A stretch of 11,477 nucleotides of DNA from Thermoplasmata archaeon (lineage in GTDB: Archaea > Thermoplasmatota > SW-10-69-26), in the NCBI GenBank assembly GCA_003561665.1, contig PWVY01000215.1, positions 1-11,477 of the forward strand, written 5' to 3'. A program made the translations under genes and the position numbers. The notes beneath the pieces were generated by a model. That model searched no databases, was not told the origin of the DNA, and saw only the letters and a program-made list of their open reading frames with translations. This document shows positions 1-6,883 of the stretch, one piece after another; position 1 is the first letter of the stretch; each line of letters opens with the position of its first letter.

Positions 1-1
1 C

Positions 2-1045
2 ACCGTGGACGATGCCAGCCTCCTCGACAAACCCCCCTCCTGGACCCGGATGGAGCTTGGAGACGTCCTCGCGATGCGAAGCGGGCTTGTACGTGGGAAC
101 GCGACCGTGAAAGTCCAGGACGCCCAGGACCTCCACGACCCAACGCAAGCCATGGACGTCACGCAAGAACTCGCCATGGCGAACCAGCCCGCCTACACGG
201 AGCTGACGTTCGACAAAGACGTGGATCTCATCTTCAAGCCCGTGCTCGCCGGCGCAGCCGCTCCCACGGGGCCCAACGTTCGCCTCGAACGAGCTGAACT
301 CGCCGAGAACCCAAGCGTGCCCAAACGCGTGGACCAAGTCGTCTCAGACACGGATGCCCGAGCGACGACGGGCGCCTGGGAGCTTTACGAGCGAGGCGTG
401 GACGGTTACCAGGTGCAGCGACTGCTAAGCGCAGGGCTCCTTGGACACGCGCGAGATCGCCGGTTCGTACCGACACGCTGGAGCATCACGGCCACGGACG
501 ACATGCTCAGCAAGGGCCTGATCGATGATATACTGGACAAGCCCCAGCGAGGGAGTTTCCAGGTGTTCACGAGTTTGGTGCACGGGAACCGCTTCTACGT
601 GCTCTTGTTGCCCGGCCCCTGGTCCTTCGAGATGATCGAGGCGTGGTTGGTCCCAGAGCCAACGCCGAAGGGGGACATGCCTCGGCGTCGCCTGAAGGTC
701 TTACAGGATCACGAGGGGATCGAGGGGCGCACATCGTACGCTGACGAGATCACGGGCGCGTACTATGCAGCTCGCTTAGCGGTTTGCGAGGGGTTGTTGG
801 AAGAGGGGCGTCAGGCGAGCGCGGTCGTTTTGCGGGAGATCACGGACGATTACTACGCGCCGGCGGGCGTTTGGGTGATTCGGGAGGGCGTGCGGGAAGC
901 GATGGGTTCAAAACCGGTGGAGCCGGACTCGTTGGAGGAGGTGCTCGGGTTCATGGATCGGGTTAGCGTGTTCGATGTGGCCTGGGGGGAGGTGTCGAGG
1001 TTGGTGGATGATCTTCGCCATCAGACGCGCTTGGATGCGTTCTAG
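2..1045 (+). CDS. nreA: Nre-family archaeal DNA repair protein, 5' end cut by window edge
   Basis: Archaeal Nre proteins act in DNA repair and bind the sliding clamp PCNA. The visible 346 residues (counted from the GTG at 5) contain the family signature QRLLSAGLLG followed by FVPTRWSITATDD (about residues 138-165). Near the N-terminus is MRSGLVRG, typical of the segment that follows the Nre zinc-binding head. The last residues, QTRLDAF, fit the PCNA-interacting consensus Q-x-x-L-x-x-F with nothing after the Phe. The frame stays open to the left edge, and the usual N-terminal cysteine cluster is absent. I therefore read the gene as truncated by the window rather than starting at the GTG at 5. 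It converges on the beta-helix gene, and the two stop codons overlap. Family assignment is from motif recognition; the NreA versus NreB subtype is less certain. Confidence 0.88.
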   Translation, partial: TVDDASLLDKPPSWTRMELGDVLAMRSGLVRGNATVKVQDAQDLHDPTQAMDVTQELAMANQPAYTELTFDKDVDLIFKPVLAGAAAPTGPNVRLERAELAENPSVPKRVDQVVSDTDARATTGAWELYERGVDGYQVQRLLSAGLLGHARDRRFVPTRWSITATDDMLSKGLIDDILDKPQRGSFQVFTSLVHGNRFYVLLLPGPWSFEMIEAWLVPEPTPKGDMPRRRLKVLQDHEGIEGRTSYADEITGAYYAARLAVCEGLLEEGRQASAVVLREITDDYYAPAGVWVIREGVREAMGSKPVEPDSLEEVLGFMDRVSVFDVAWGEVSRLVDDLRHQTRLDAF

Positions 1046-3933
1046 TCGCTGAGGAAGGGGGTCAGGGGCGAGGTCGTTAAGAGCGTGGGGTGGAGTTCGG
1101 TTTTGGGGACGAACCCGGGTTGGGTTTGGTCTTCGTCTTCCCAGTAGGGCGTGACGATGACGTGGTTGGAGACCGTGTTGGGGGTGCGGTGGAAGGGGAT
1201 GTTGTAGATGGGTCCGTCGTCGCCCCAGTAGTTGCGTTGGGCTTCGACGAGGGCGTCCGTGGCGGCTTCGATGGCGAAGGCTTGGTTGTCTGTGAGGTGG
1301 CAACCGTCGATGCGTACGTCCGTGGGCGTGTTGCTTTTGAACGCATCGAAGGGGGTCAGGTGGGCGAGGAAGAGGTCTTGGTCCAGGTTGACGGCGTGGG
1401 GTTCTACGAGGATCCCGTGTTCGTTGCTGCGGGTGTGGCAGTCGGTGATGGTGAAGGTGTCGCCGTGGAGGCGGATGCCGGCGTCTTCGTTGTTGTCCGT
1501 GGTGGTCTCGTCGAGGGTCGCGGAGCCTTCCACGTGGATGCCGTCGCCAGCGTTCCCGTTCGCGGTTGTGGTTTCGATGGTGGCGTCGCCGTTGACGTGG
1601 ATGCCGGTGCCGTCGTTGTTGGAGGCGGTGGTGTCGGTGGCCTTGAGGGTCCCATGGATGGTGGCGGCGTTTGCGTTGTTGCCGTCGAGGGTGGATCCGT
1701 GCGTGGTGACGTCCCCGTTGGCGGTGATGGCGGGCCCGTCGTTGTCGCTGATGGTGGTGGCGTCGAGGGTGAGCGTGCCCTTGTGTTCGAGGCCTTCCCC
1801 GTTGTCGTGGATGTTCGTGTCCGTGATGGTGAGGTGGCCTTGGGCTTGGACAGCGAGACCGTTCTCGGTGAGGGTCACATCGTCGAGGTGGTTCGTGGCG
1901 AGGAGGTCGAGCCCGAGCGTGTTCGCTTGGATGGTGTCTTGGTGGAAGGTGGCTCCGTCGAGCATGCGAACGCCCACGTTTTGGTTGTCTTGGATGAGGT
2001 TGTCGTGGAACGTGCCGCTTGAGCATTTCACGGTGTAGTTGGGGGAGCAGTTCCCGGTGTCGATCACGCCGTTTTGGTTGGCTGTGATGGTGTTCGCGTT
2101 GAGCGTTGCATCGGTGCGCTGGGTGACGATGATCCCGTCCCCGTTGTTGTTGGTGACGTCGTTGCCTTGGATGGTTCCGAGCATGTGCGATGCTAGGATG
2201 CCGTCTTCACCGTCTTGGAGGGTGTTGGCTTCCACGTGGACCTTGTCCATGGGGTGGCTGGACCATTCCCCGGCAAGGTGGATGCCGGTGCTCGTGGTGC
2301 CTTCGACGAGGTTGTTGACGATGGTGCCTTCGGCGACGTGGCCTTCGAACCCGTGGGAGACGCCGTAGCGGATCCCGATGTCGACGAAGCGTACCGTGTT
2401 GTCCTCGGCGTCCATGTACCCGCCGCGGGCTTCGATGCAGATGGTTTGGGGTGGGTCGATGTCGATCCGGCACACGTTGTCTTTGACGAAGGTGCGCGCG
2501 TCGATGGCGAGGATGCCTTCGTGGTTGTTCTCGAAGACGTTGTCCAGGATGTTCACGTTGAACGAGTTCACGATGTACACCGCGCGTCCGTCCCCGTCGC
2601 TGGGGTCGGGCGTGGTTTGGTTGGCGAACACGTTGTCCTTTATCGTGGCGCCTGTGATGTCGTAGAGCACGAGCGCGCCTTGCTTCGTGATCACGCCGTA
2701 GTACCCGTCGCTGTGACCGGAGTCGATGGTTTCGCCTTCGACTTGTACGTTCACGGCTTTGTAGAAGAGCCGTTGCTCGCTGGGGTCGAGGGTCCCGTCG
2801 ACGTTGATCCCGTTGACGATGTTCCCGCTCATGCGTTCGATGGTTTGCTTGGATTCGTACGGGATGGAGAAACCGAACGTGTTGTTGGCGAGGTTGTTGT
2901 CCGTGATCTCCATGATGCTTTTCTCAAGCGCGATAGCGGTGCCTTCGTTCTTGGTGAGCGTGTTCGCGTGAAGGGTCCCGCTGGTGTCGCGGAGCGTGAT
3001 CGCGTCGTCCCCGTTGTTCGTGAAGAGGTTATCTTGGATGAGCAGGTCGCTGGTTTGGGCTCCGACGGCGCCTCGCCAGTTGTGGCTGATCTCGTTGTTC
3101 GTCATCTCGACATGCGTTTTCTCGAACGTGACGGCGTCCCCGTCGATGTTCGTGAGCGTGTTCCCGGTGAGGGTGAGTTTGTTGGCTCGCTCGGCGAGCA
3201 CGCCGCCGTGGCCTTGACGGATGTCGTTGTCCATGACGGTGGCCTGGCTTGAGGATCCCACCGTGATGCCCCACTGGATGCTCAACCGGACGAGGTTCCC
3301 CGCGATCTCGGCTTGGGCGCTGTTCTCGAGCACGATGCCGTGCTTGTTCTCGAAGAGCTCGTTGTCCAGGATTTGGGGCGTGGCCGCGTTAGCGTGGATG
3401 CCTCGGAGGCTTTCGCTTATCACGTTCTCCTCGATCACGGGAGCGCTCCCGTCCGCGCTGATGCCTGCTCCGCGTGGGCAACCGCAGAAACCGCTCCATC
3501 CCCGGATCACGTTCTCTTGCACGTGCGGGGAGGCGTCCTTGAGATCGATACCGAACTGACCCTGGTCGTAGTAGATGTTGTTGTTGTAGAGGTCAACGCG
3601 CGTGCCGGTGTCGTGGAGGTGGATCCCGTTGGGGGCTTCGATGGCGTTGTTGCGCACGATGATGTGCACGGTGTCCAGGTTGCGGATGTCGATGCCTGTA
3701 CCTTCGTCCTCTTCGATGCGCCAGTTCTGGATGAGGTAGGGGTCGCTGCTTGTCCCGTCGGCGTGGGGGTTCGCGATGCATTCGCACGTGTTGGCGTGCG
3801 CGTCGTCGTCCCCGTTGATGTAGATACGGTCCCGGGGTTCGGTGCTGTCCGCGTGCGCTTGGCCGGCGATGCCAAGCAAGGCTATTGCAGCCAGGGCGAG
3901 CGTGACGGTGAGTAGGGTGCCTCGGGGCAGCAT
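1042..3933 (-). CDS. Secreted right-handed beta-helix (NosD-like) surface protein
   Basis: A 963-residue exported protein. Residues 1-28 form a Sec signal peptide: a basic start, a Leu/Ala-rich core, and AHA before the likely cut at 28/29. The rest is rich in Asn, Asp, Gly and Thr. It repeats units of the type 'N-x-I/L-x-x-N-x-x-G-I-x-V/L', as in parallel beta-helix (PbH1/NosD) domains, and ends with the usual NYWGDDGP cap about 60 residues before the C-terminus. Ten cysteines are visible, including C-x-C pairs at 50/52 and 150/152, which suits disulfides outside the cell. No C-terminal membrane anchor is seen, so it is either released or held by partners. I chose the ATG at 3933 because GGAGG lies 8 nt upstream. 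A GTG at 3948 in the same frame falls inside that ribosome binding region. Such folds occur in carbohydrate-active and adhesive surface proteins; the substrate is unknown. Confidence 0.85.
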   Translation of the reverse strand: MLPRGTLLTVTLALAAIALLGIAGQAHADSTEPRDRIYINGDDDAHANTCECIANPHADGTSSDPYLIQNWRIEEDEGTGIDIRNLDTVHIIVRNNAIEAPNGIHLHDTGTRVDLYNNNIYYDQGQFGIDLKDASPHVQENVIRGWSGFCGCPRGAGISADGSAPVIEENVISESLRGIHANAATPQILDNELFENKHGIVLENSAQAEIAGNLVRLSIQWGITVGSSSQATVMDNDIRQGHGGVLAERANKLTLTGNTLTNIDGDAVTFEKTHVEMTNNEISHNWRGAVGAQTSDLLIQDNLFTNNGDDAITLRDTSGTLHANTLTKNEGTAIALEKSIMEITDNNLANNTFGFSIPYESKQTIERMSGNIVNGINVDGTLDPSEQRLFYKAVNVQVEGETIDSGHSDGYYGVITKQGALVLYDITGATIKDNVFANQTTPDPSDGDGRAVYIVNSFNVNILDNVFENNHEGILAIDARTFVKDNVCRIDIDPPQTICIEARGGYMDAEDNTVRFVDIGIRYGVSHGFEGHVAEGTIVNNLVEGTTSTGIHLAGEWSSHPMDKVHVEANTLQDGEDGILASHMLGTIQGNDVTNNNGDGIIVTQRTDATLNANTITANQNGVIDTGNCSPNYTVKCSSGTFHDNLIQDNQNVGVRMLDGATFHQDTIQANTLGLDLLATNHLDDVTLTENGLAVQAQGHLTITDTNIHDNGEGLEHKGTLTLDATTISDNDGPAITANGDVTTHGSTLDGNNANAATIHGTLKATDTTASNNDGTGIHVNGDATIETTTANGNAGDGIHVEGSATLDETTTDNNEDAGIRLHGDTFTITDCHTRSNEHGILVEPHAVNLDQDLFLAHLTPFDAFKSNTPTDVRIDGCHLTDNQAFAIEAATDALVEAQRNYWGDDGPIYNIPFHRTPNTVSNHVIVTPYWEDEDQTQPGFVPKTELHPTLLTTSPLTPFLSD
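1417..1794 (-). repeat. Six consecutive 21-residue beta-helix coils (63-bp period)
   Basis: Residues 714-839 of the beta-helix protein divide into six units of exactly 21 residues with no insertion or deletion. They begin GLEHKG, AITANG, AATIHG, GIHVNG, GIHVEG and GIRLHG. Each carries G at position 6 and an Asn/Asp-rich turn near its end. This is a protein-level repeat, one helical turn per unit. The DNA copies have diverged, so it is not a recent tandem duplication. Confidence 0.8.
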
Positions 3934-3936
3934 GGT

Positions 3937-4019
3937 CCAAGCCTCCACCGGGTTGATGGAGGTGCATCGGGTTGAATCGTTCGGTGGGAACGTGGGGTTG
4001 GGGGGTCTTGGAGGCTTGG
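3937..4019 (-). promoter_or_regulatory. 11-bp perfect inverted repeat spanning the leader of the beta-helix gene
   Basis: On the + strand CCAAGCCTCCA (3937-3947) is the exact reverse complement of TGGAGGCTTGG (4009-4019). In a minus-strand RNA, the distal arm CCAAGCCUCCA would pair with UGGAGGCUUGG, which contains the GGAGG ribosome binding site and most of the spacer before the ATG at 3933. The arms are 61 nt apart. The structure could hide the ribosome binding site, or the repeat could be a DNA operator. The match is seen directly; the function is inferred. Confidence 0.5.
3942..3962 (-). promoter_or_regulatory. Short hairpin overlapping the Shine-Dalgarno of the beta-helix gene
   Basis: CCTCCA (3942-3947) and TGGAGG (3957-3962) are perfect 6-bp arms around a 9-nt loop. 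In the mRNA the downstream arm is the Shine-Dalgarno itself (UGGAGG, 8 nt before the ATG). The upstream arm therefore mimics the anti-Shine-Dalgarno. It competes with the longer inverted repeat for the same bases. Confidence 0.45.
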
Positions 4020-4032
4020 GTGTCCCTTTGAG

Positions 4033-4038
4033 TTATAA
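4033..4038 (-). promoter_or_regulatory. Candidate TATA box for the beta-helix gene
   Basis: TTATAA, within the palindrome GTTATAAC (4032-4039), is the most AT-rich site in the 99-bp spacer and overlaps the TAA stop of the SPOUT gene. Archaeal start points usually lie about 26 nt downstream of the box centre. That predicts initiation near 4010 and a leader of about 77 nt before the ATG at 3933. The box is seen directly; promoter use is inferred. Confidence 0.4.
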
Positions 4039-4800
4039 CACGCCTTGGATGTTGCCTAGCGTGGCGAAGATGGCTTCTTCGACGCGCACCGATTCGGTGT
4101 GTTGGTCGGGGATCGTGTTCACGAGGGGGAAGGGGGGTTCGTCCATCATCTCGGTGATGCCTTCCTTGGGGGTGCCGAACACGAGCGCGAGGTTGTCGTG
4201 GAGGTGTTCTTTCGTGAGGGGATCGCCGTGTCGACTGGTTCCGAGCACGGTGTCTTGGTCTCGGAGCGCGGTTTCAAGACTGGGGGCGCGTTGCACGTCG
4301 TAGGTGAGGTATTCGTCGGGTTGGGGCGTGTGGGGGGTGACGACGATGCGGTCTGCGCGCGCGGCTTTGATGTCCACGGCGAACTGTTCCCCGGGTTTGG
4401 GGGGTTCTTGGTCGGGGGGCACGTCGAGGTCGGCTTTGCTGTCGAGCCCGATCTCGACGCGTTGACCGGCCATGGCGCCAAAGCGGGTTTGCCCGGTGTC
4501 GACCCAGGGGGGGAGTTTGTGGAGGGGCAGGTTCAAGGGTGGGAGCACGCCGACGTGGGCAAGATCATCGCTGAGGGGGAAGAGGTGTTTCCGGAGGTAT
4601 GGCGCGGTGGCTTGGTATTCGAGCACGCGCGCGATTTGTCGCCCTTGTTGGTGTTGGGGGTCTTCGTACACGATGATGTTGGGGATCCCGTAGATGGCGG
4701 CGGCTCTTCCGATGAGGCCGATCTTGTACGTGGCGACCTTGGGGTTGGGGCTTTCCATCGTGAGGCTGCCGGGGACGATGAGCGTGTCGATGGGAAGCAT
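4033..4800 (-). CDS. SPOUT-superfamily RNA methyltransferase (DUF171/SPOUT1 type)
   Basis: A 255-residue protein of the archaeal/eukaryotic DUF171 family (human C9orf114/SPOUT1; archaeal members have a trefoil-knot fold with an inserted OB-like domain). Visible family blocks are SPNPKVATYKIGLIGRAAAI (residues 17-36), YEDP (45-48), YLRKHLFP (68-75) with VGVLPPLNLPLHK (83-95), LVFGTPKEGI (206-215), and NTIPDQHTESVRVEEAI (228-244). The last two form the knot that binds S-adenosylmethionine. Residues about 96-170 would be the inserted RNA-binding domain. Its target is probably RNA, with uridine N3 methylation the usual family label, but the site here is unknown. It starts 3 bp after the HhH gene; AAGGA, a weak ribosome binding site, overlaps that gene's stop. 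The two are surely co-transcribed. Confidence 0.87.
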   Translation of the reverse strand: MLPIDTLIVPGSLTMESPNPKVATYKIGLIGRAAAIYGIPNIIVYEDPQHQQGRQIARVLEYQATAPYLRKHLFPLSDDLAHVGVLPPLNLPLHKLPPWVDTGQTRFGAMAGQRVEIGLDSKADLDVPPDQEPPKPGEQFAVDIKAARADRIVVTPHTPQPDEYLTYDVQRAPSLETALRDQDTVLGTSRHGDPLTKEHLHDNLALVFGTPKEGITEMMDEPPFPLVNTIPDQHTESVRVEEAIFATLGNIQGVL

Positions 4801-4803
4801 GGG

Positions 4804-5853
4804 CTATCCTTGCCGGGCGTCGCGTTGCCACCCAGCGATGGTGTCTTCGCGAACGCCGAGGCCTTCGGCGAGCTTCTGGGGGGGGTAGTCAACGAACGTG
4901 CTTTTCGATCGGACGCCCAGGCGGATCAAGTCCCGGGCGCGTGTGCGCCCGATGCCTTTCACGTCGAGAAGGTCGCTTTCGAACGTGGGATCCGCGATGG
5001 CTTCTTTTTGCCAGTCGATCACGGTGTCGGGTCCGACGTTGAGGTCCTCTGCGACGGTCTCGGGGTCCGCGTTGACGAGCGCGTTGAGGGATTCGATGCC
5101 GTTGTCGATCAGGCGTTGGGCGCGCGTTTCTCCCACGCCGGTGAGGCGTGTGAGTTCTTCTGGGGGCGCGGCGTGATCCTGGGCTTCTTCTTGCCAGGTT
5201 TCGATGGTGCTCTGGGAGACGTTGAGTTCTTCCGTGAGCGTTGCGGGGTCGGCGTTGGCGAGGTCCGTGAGCGTGAGGATGCCTTGGGCTTCGAGTTGTT
5301 CGGCGCGCTTGGGTCCGATGCCGTGGAGGGTCGTCAAATCGGCTTGGTTCTTCCAGGCTTGGACCGTGCTTGGAGCCACGCGGAGGGTTTCCGTGACGGT
5401 GTCCGTGTCCGCGTTGCGAAGGTCGTGAACGGTTCGGATGCCTTGTTCTTGGAGGCGTTGAGCGCGTTCGGGACCGATGCCGTGCAATCGGGAGATTTGG
5501 TGACCGTTCGAGCTGGGGCCCGTGGTGGTCGTGACCTTCCTGGGCGCCTGCGGTTCGGGCTCTGGCTCCGTTGCGGGTTCTTCTTCCGGTTGGGGCTCTG
5601 GTGCCGGTGCTGTCTCCGGTTCGGGTTCTGGCTTGGCTTGCGGTTCAGGCGTCCCGTTGTCGGTGGCGGGAACGTTCAGCATGAAGGGCCACACCTTTGG
5701 TGCGCGCAAGAGCCGTTTCTGCACGAGGTAACCGCGCTTCTGGGTTGACGCGACGGCGAGCTTGTCCTCTTCGAGCTCTTCGGTGTCGACGATCTCTTCG
5801 CGAGGGGCGAGCACGTCGCCGAGGGCCTCCTTGACCCAGGTTGGCGTGGGCAT
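4804..5853 (-). CDS. Protein with four helix-hairpin-helix units and an uncharacterised N-terminal domain
   Basis: A 349-residue, probably cytoplasmic protein. Residues 1-65 form a compact segment I do not recognise. Residues 67-107 are a Pro/Glu-rich flexible linker. Residues 119-349 hold four related units of about 53-61 residues, each opening with an HhH hairpin: GIG at 125, GIG at 178, GVG at 239 and GIG at 300. Each is followed by a second helical pair ending in a 'ST/DT-x-x-x-W' motif. HhH units of this type bind DNA or RNA backbones without sequence specificity, or mediate protein contacts. No nuclease or ligase domain is visible. I chose the ATG at 5853 because a TTTAA box lies 32 nt upstream; 30 more in-frame residues upstream look non-coding. 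It leads the operon with the SPOUT methyltransferase, which may point to an RNA role. Function unknown. Confidence 0.75.
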   Translation of the reverse strand: MPTPTWVKEALGDVLAPREEIVDTEELEEDKLAVASTQKRGYLVQKRLLRAPKVWPFMLNVPATDNGTPEPQAKPEPEPETAPAPEPQPEEEPATEPEPEPQAPRKVTTTTGPSSNGHQISRLHGIGPERAQRLQEQGIRTVHDLRNADTDTVTETLRVAPSTVQAWKNQADLTTLHGIGPKRAEQLEAQGILTLTDLANADPATLTEELNVSQSTIETWQEEAQDHAAPPEELTRLTGVGETRAQRLIDNGIESLNALVNADPETVAEDLNVGPDTVIDWQKEAIADPTFESDLLDVKGIGRTRARDLIRLGVRSKSTFVDYPPQKLAEGLGVREDTIAGWQRDARQG

Positions 5854-5882
5854 GGTATCGCCTCTCCAACCGACTGCCCAGG

Positions 5883-5887
5883 TTAAA
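5883..5887 (-). promoter_or_regulatory. Candidate TATA box for the HhH-SPOUT operon
   Basis: On the minus strand ACCTTTAACC (5881-5890) centres a TTTAA about 32 nt before the ATG at 5853, in otherwise GC-rich DNA. The spacing predicts initiation around 5860 and an almost leaderless mRNA. GGAGAGG (5861-5867) could serve as a ribosome binding site if the transcript starts slightly earlier. Confidence 0.4.
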
Positions 5888-5923
5888 GGTTCCCCGTCCG
5901 AACGGAGGCCAAGGCCCACGCTC

Positions 5924-5963
5924 GAAGATGAGGAGAAGAGCAACGCGGAAGAGAAAGACGAGG
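5924..5963 (-). terminator. Pyrimidine-rich tract downstream of sfsA, possible terminator
   Basis: On the + strand 35 of these 40 bases are purines, so the minus-strand RNA leaving sfsA would meet a C/U-rich run starting about 65 nt after its stop codon. Archaeal transcription often ends in U-rich, hairpin-free tracts. This one is mixed C and U, so support is modest. The rest of the 175-bp spacer (5854-6028) holds only the HhH promoter; I see no gene in it. Confidence 0.25.
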
Positions 5964-6028
5964 TGTTGCCAAACCCGCGACGCGCCCGCGCTGCTCACCC
6001 CTCACGTCCGCGCGGGGGTTCTTAACCG

Positions 6029-6883
6029 TTATCCTGACCGCGTATTCGCATCCAAGGGTTCACCCTTGCTCGAAACGCCCGTCGCCGAGGGCCCAGGGTC
6101 GTACCGCACCCCTAAGGGGTCCCCCAGGTGGAACGTCGCCGTCCCCCATGCGGCCTGGATGCTTCGAGCGATGATCCGAACACCGGCCTGGTTGGCCTTC
6201 TCAAGCGCGGTCGCGAACGCCGGGTGCGTGAACGTGTTGGGTGCCACACGCAGCGCATCCTCGCGCAACACCGTGAAAAACAACACCGCCTCCCCCCCGC
6301 TTTGGGCGTGTTCCGTCAACGCGTGCACATGACGCAACCCTCGCCGCGTGGGAGCATCCGGGAACAGCGCCGTTTCCCCATCGTTCCCGATCAACGTCAC
6401 GCTCTTCACCTCCACCAACACCCGCTCCCCACCCCCAGCATCCACCTCGAAATCCAACCGGCTCTCCCCAACGCTCACTTCCCCCCTGAACCCACGCATG
6501 GGACCGAACACATCCTCCAAACCCCCTCGTGCAAGCGCATCCCGAACGACCTTGTTCGCCACGCCCGTATCCAACACCACCCACGATCCCTCATCGAACG
6601 ACGCCTCCCCCTCCGGAGCTTCCCCCAAGGCACGCGCAGAGCCCACGTGCCAGCGAGGATCCAACGCAGCAACGACGCTATGCGTGGTCGCTTGATCCTT
6701 GGAAGCATCCGGACGCCGACGAAGCAAGAACGGACACCCCTCGTGCAGGAACTCACCCAACCGGCCTGGGTTCGGGCAATGCGCACGCACCCGCTTGCCC
6801 CCAACGCGAGCTTCGACCACGAACCGGTTGGGACGCTCCACGAAACGAGCCTCCACGACGCGACCCGGAAGCCTCACGGACAC
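6029..6883 (-). CDS. sfsA: SfsA family protein (PD-(D/E)XK nuclease-like)
   Basis: SfsA was named in E. coli for stimulating sugar fermentation genes and has a nucleic-acid-binding fold with a PD-(D/E)XK nuclease-like core; its true role is unsettled. Blocks typical of the family are RPNRFVVEA (17-25), CPNPGRL (36-42), ANKVVRDAL (109-117), SRLDF (141-145), VEVKSVTL (157-164) and FPDAPTRRG (174-182). D144, E158 and K160 fit the D...ExK triad. The protein has 284 residues against about 230 in E. coli, owing to an insertion at about 64-100 and an extra C-terminal tail of about 25. I chose the GTG at 6883 because GGAGG lies 7 nt upstream. A GTG at 6877 (GTGA overlap with the previous stop) and one at 6925 are alternatives. 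It is the last gene of the lipoprotein-DUF457-sfsA operon. Confidence 0.87.
   Translation of the reverse strand: MSVRLPGRVVEARFVERPNRFVVEARVGGKRVRAHCPNPGRLGEFLHEGCPFLLRRRPDASKDQATTHSVVAALDPRWHVGSARALGEAPEGEASFDEGSWVVLDTGVANKVVRDALARGGLEDVFGPMRGFRGEVSVGESRLDFEVDAGGGERVLVEVKSVTLIGNDGETALFPDAPTRRGLRHVHALTEHAQSGGEAVLFFTVLREDALRVAPNTFTHPAFATALEKANQAGVRIIARSIQAAWGTATFHLGDPLGVRYDPGPSATGVSSKGEPLDANTRSG

Noticed and set aside
1417..1794. 63-bp periodicity as a possible CRISPR array or minisatellite
   Set aside because: The units differ at DNA level, have no constant repeat separated by unique spacers, and code for beta-helix coils in one frame.
1090..2022. Long + strand frames of 310 and 268 codons antisense to the beta-helix gene
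   Set aside because: They follow the 63-bp periodicity of the true gene on the other strand and lack motifs or start signals.
908..2026. A minus-strand frame of 372 codons rich in Arg, His and Pro
   Set aside because: It overlaps both the nreA-like 3' end and the beta-helix gene in another frame. Its composition is typical of an off-frame reading of GC-rich repeats.
5550..5650. Low-complexity 'ggttcgggctctgg'-like DNA as a possible tandem repeat element
   Set aside because: It is the Pro/Glu-rich linker (residues 67-107) of the HhH protein read on the other strand.
4099..5748. A + strand open frame of 549 codons opposite the SPOUT and HhH genes
   Set aside because: It is a shadow. The minus strand frames carry strong family motifs, start sites and an operon junction, whereas this frame is a Gly/Val/Phe/Arg-rich composition with no recognisable domain and spans two genes.
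5854..5943. A 30-residue N-terminal extension of the HhH protein
   Set aside because: It covers the TATA-like box, starts with low-complexity serines, and a better supported ATG follows.
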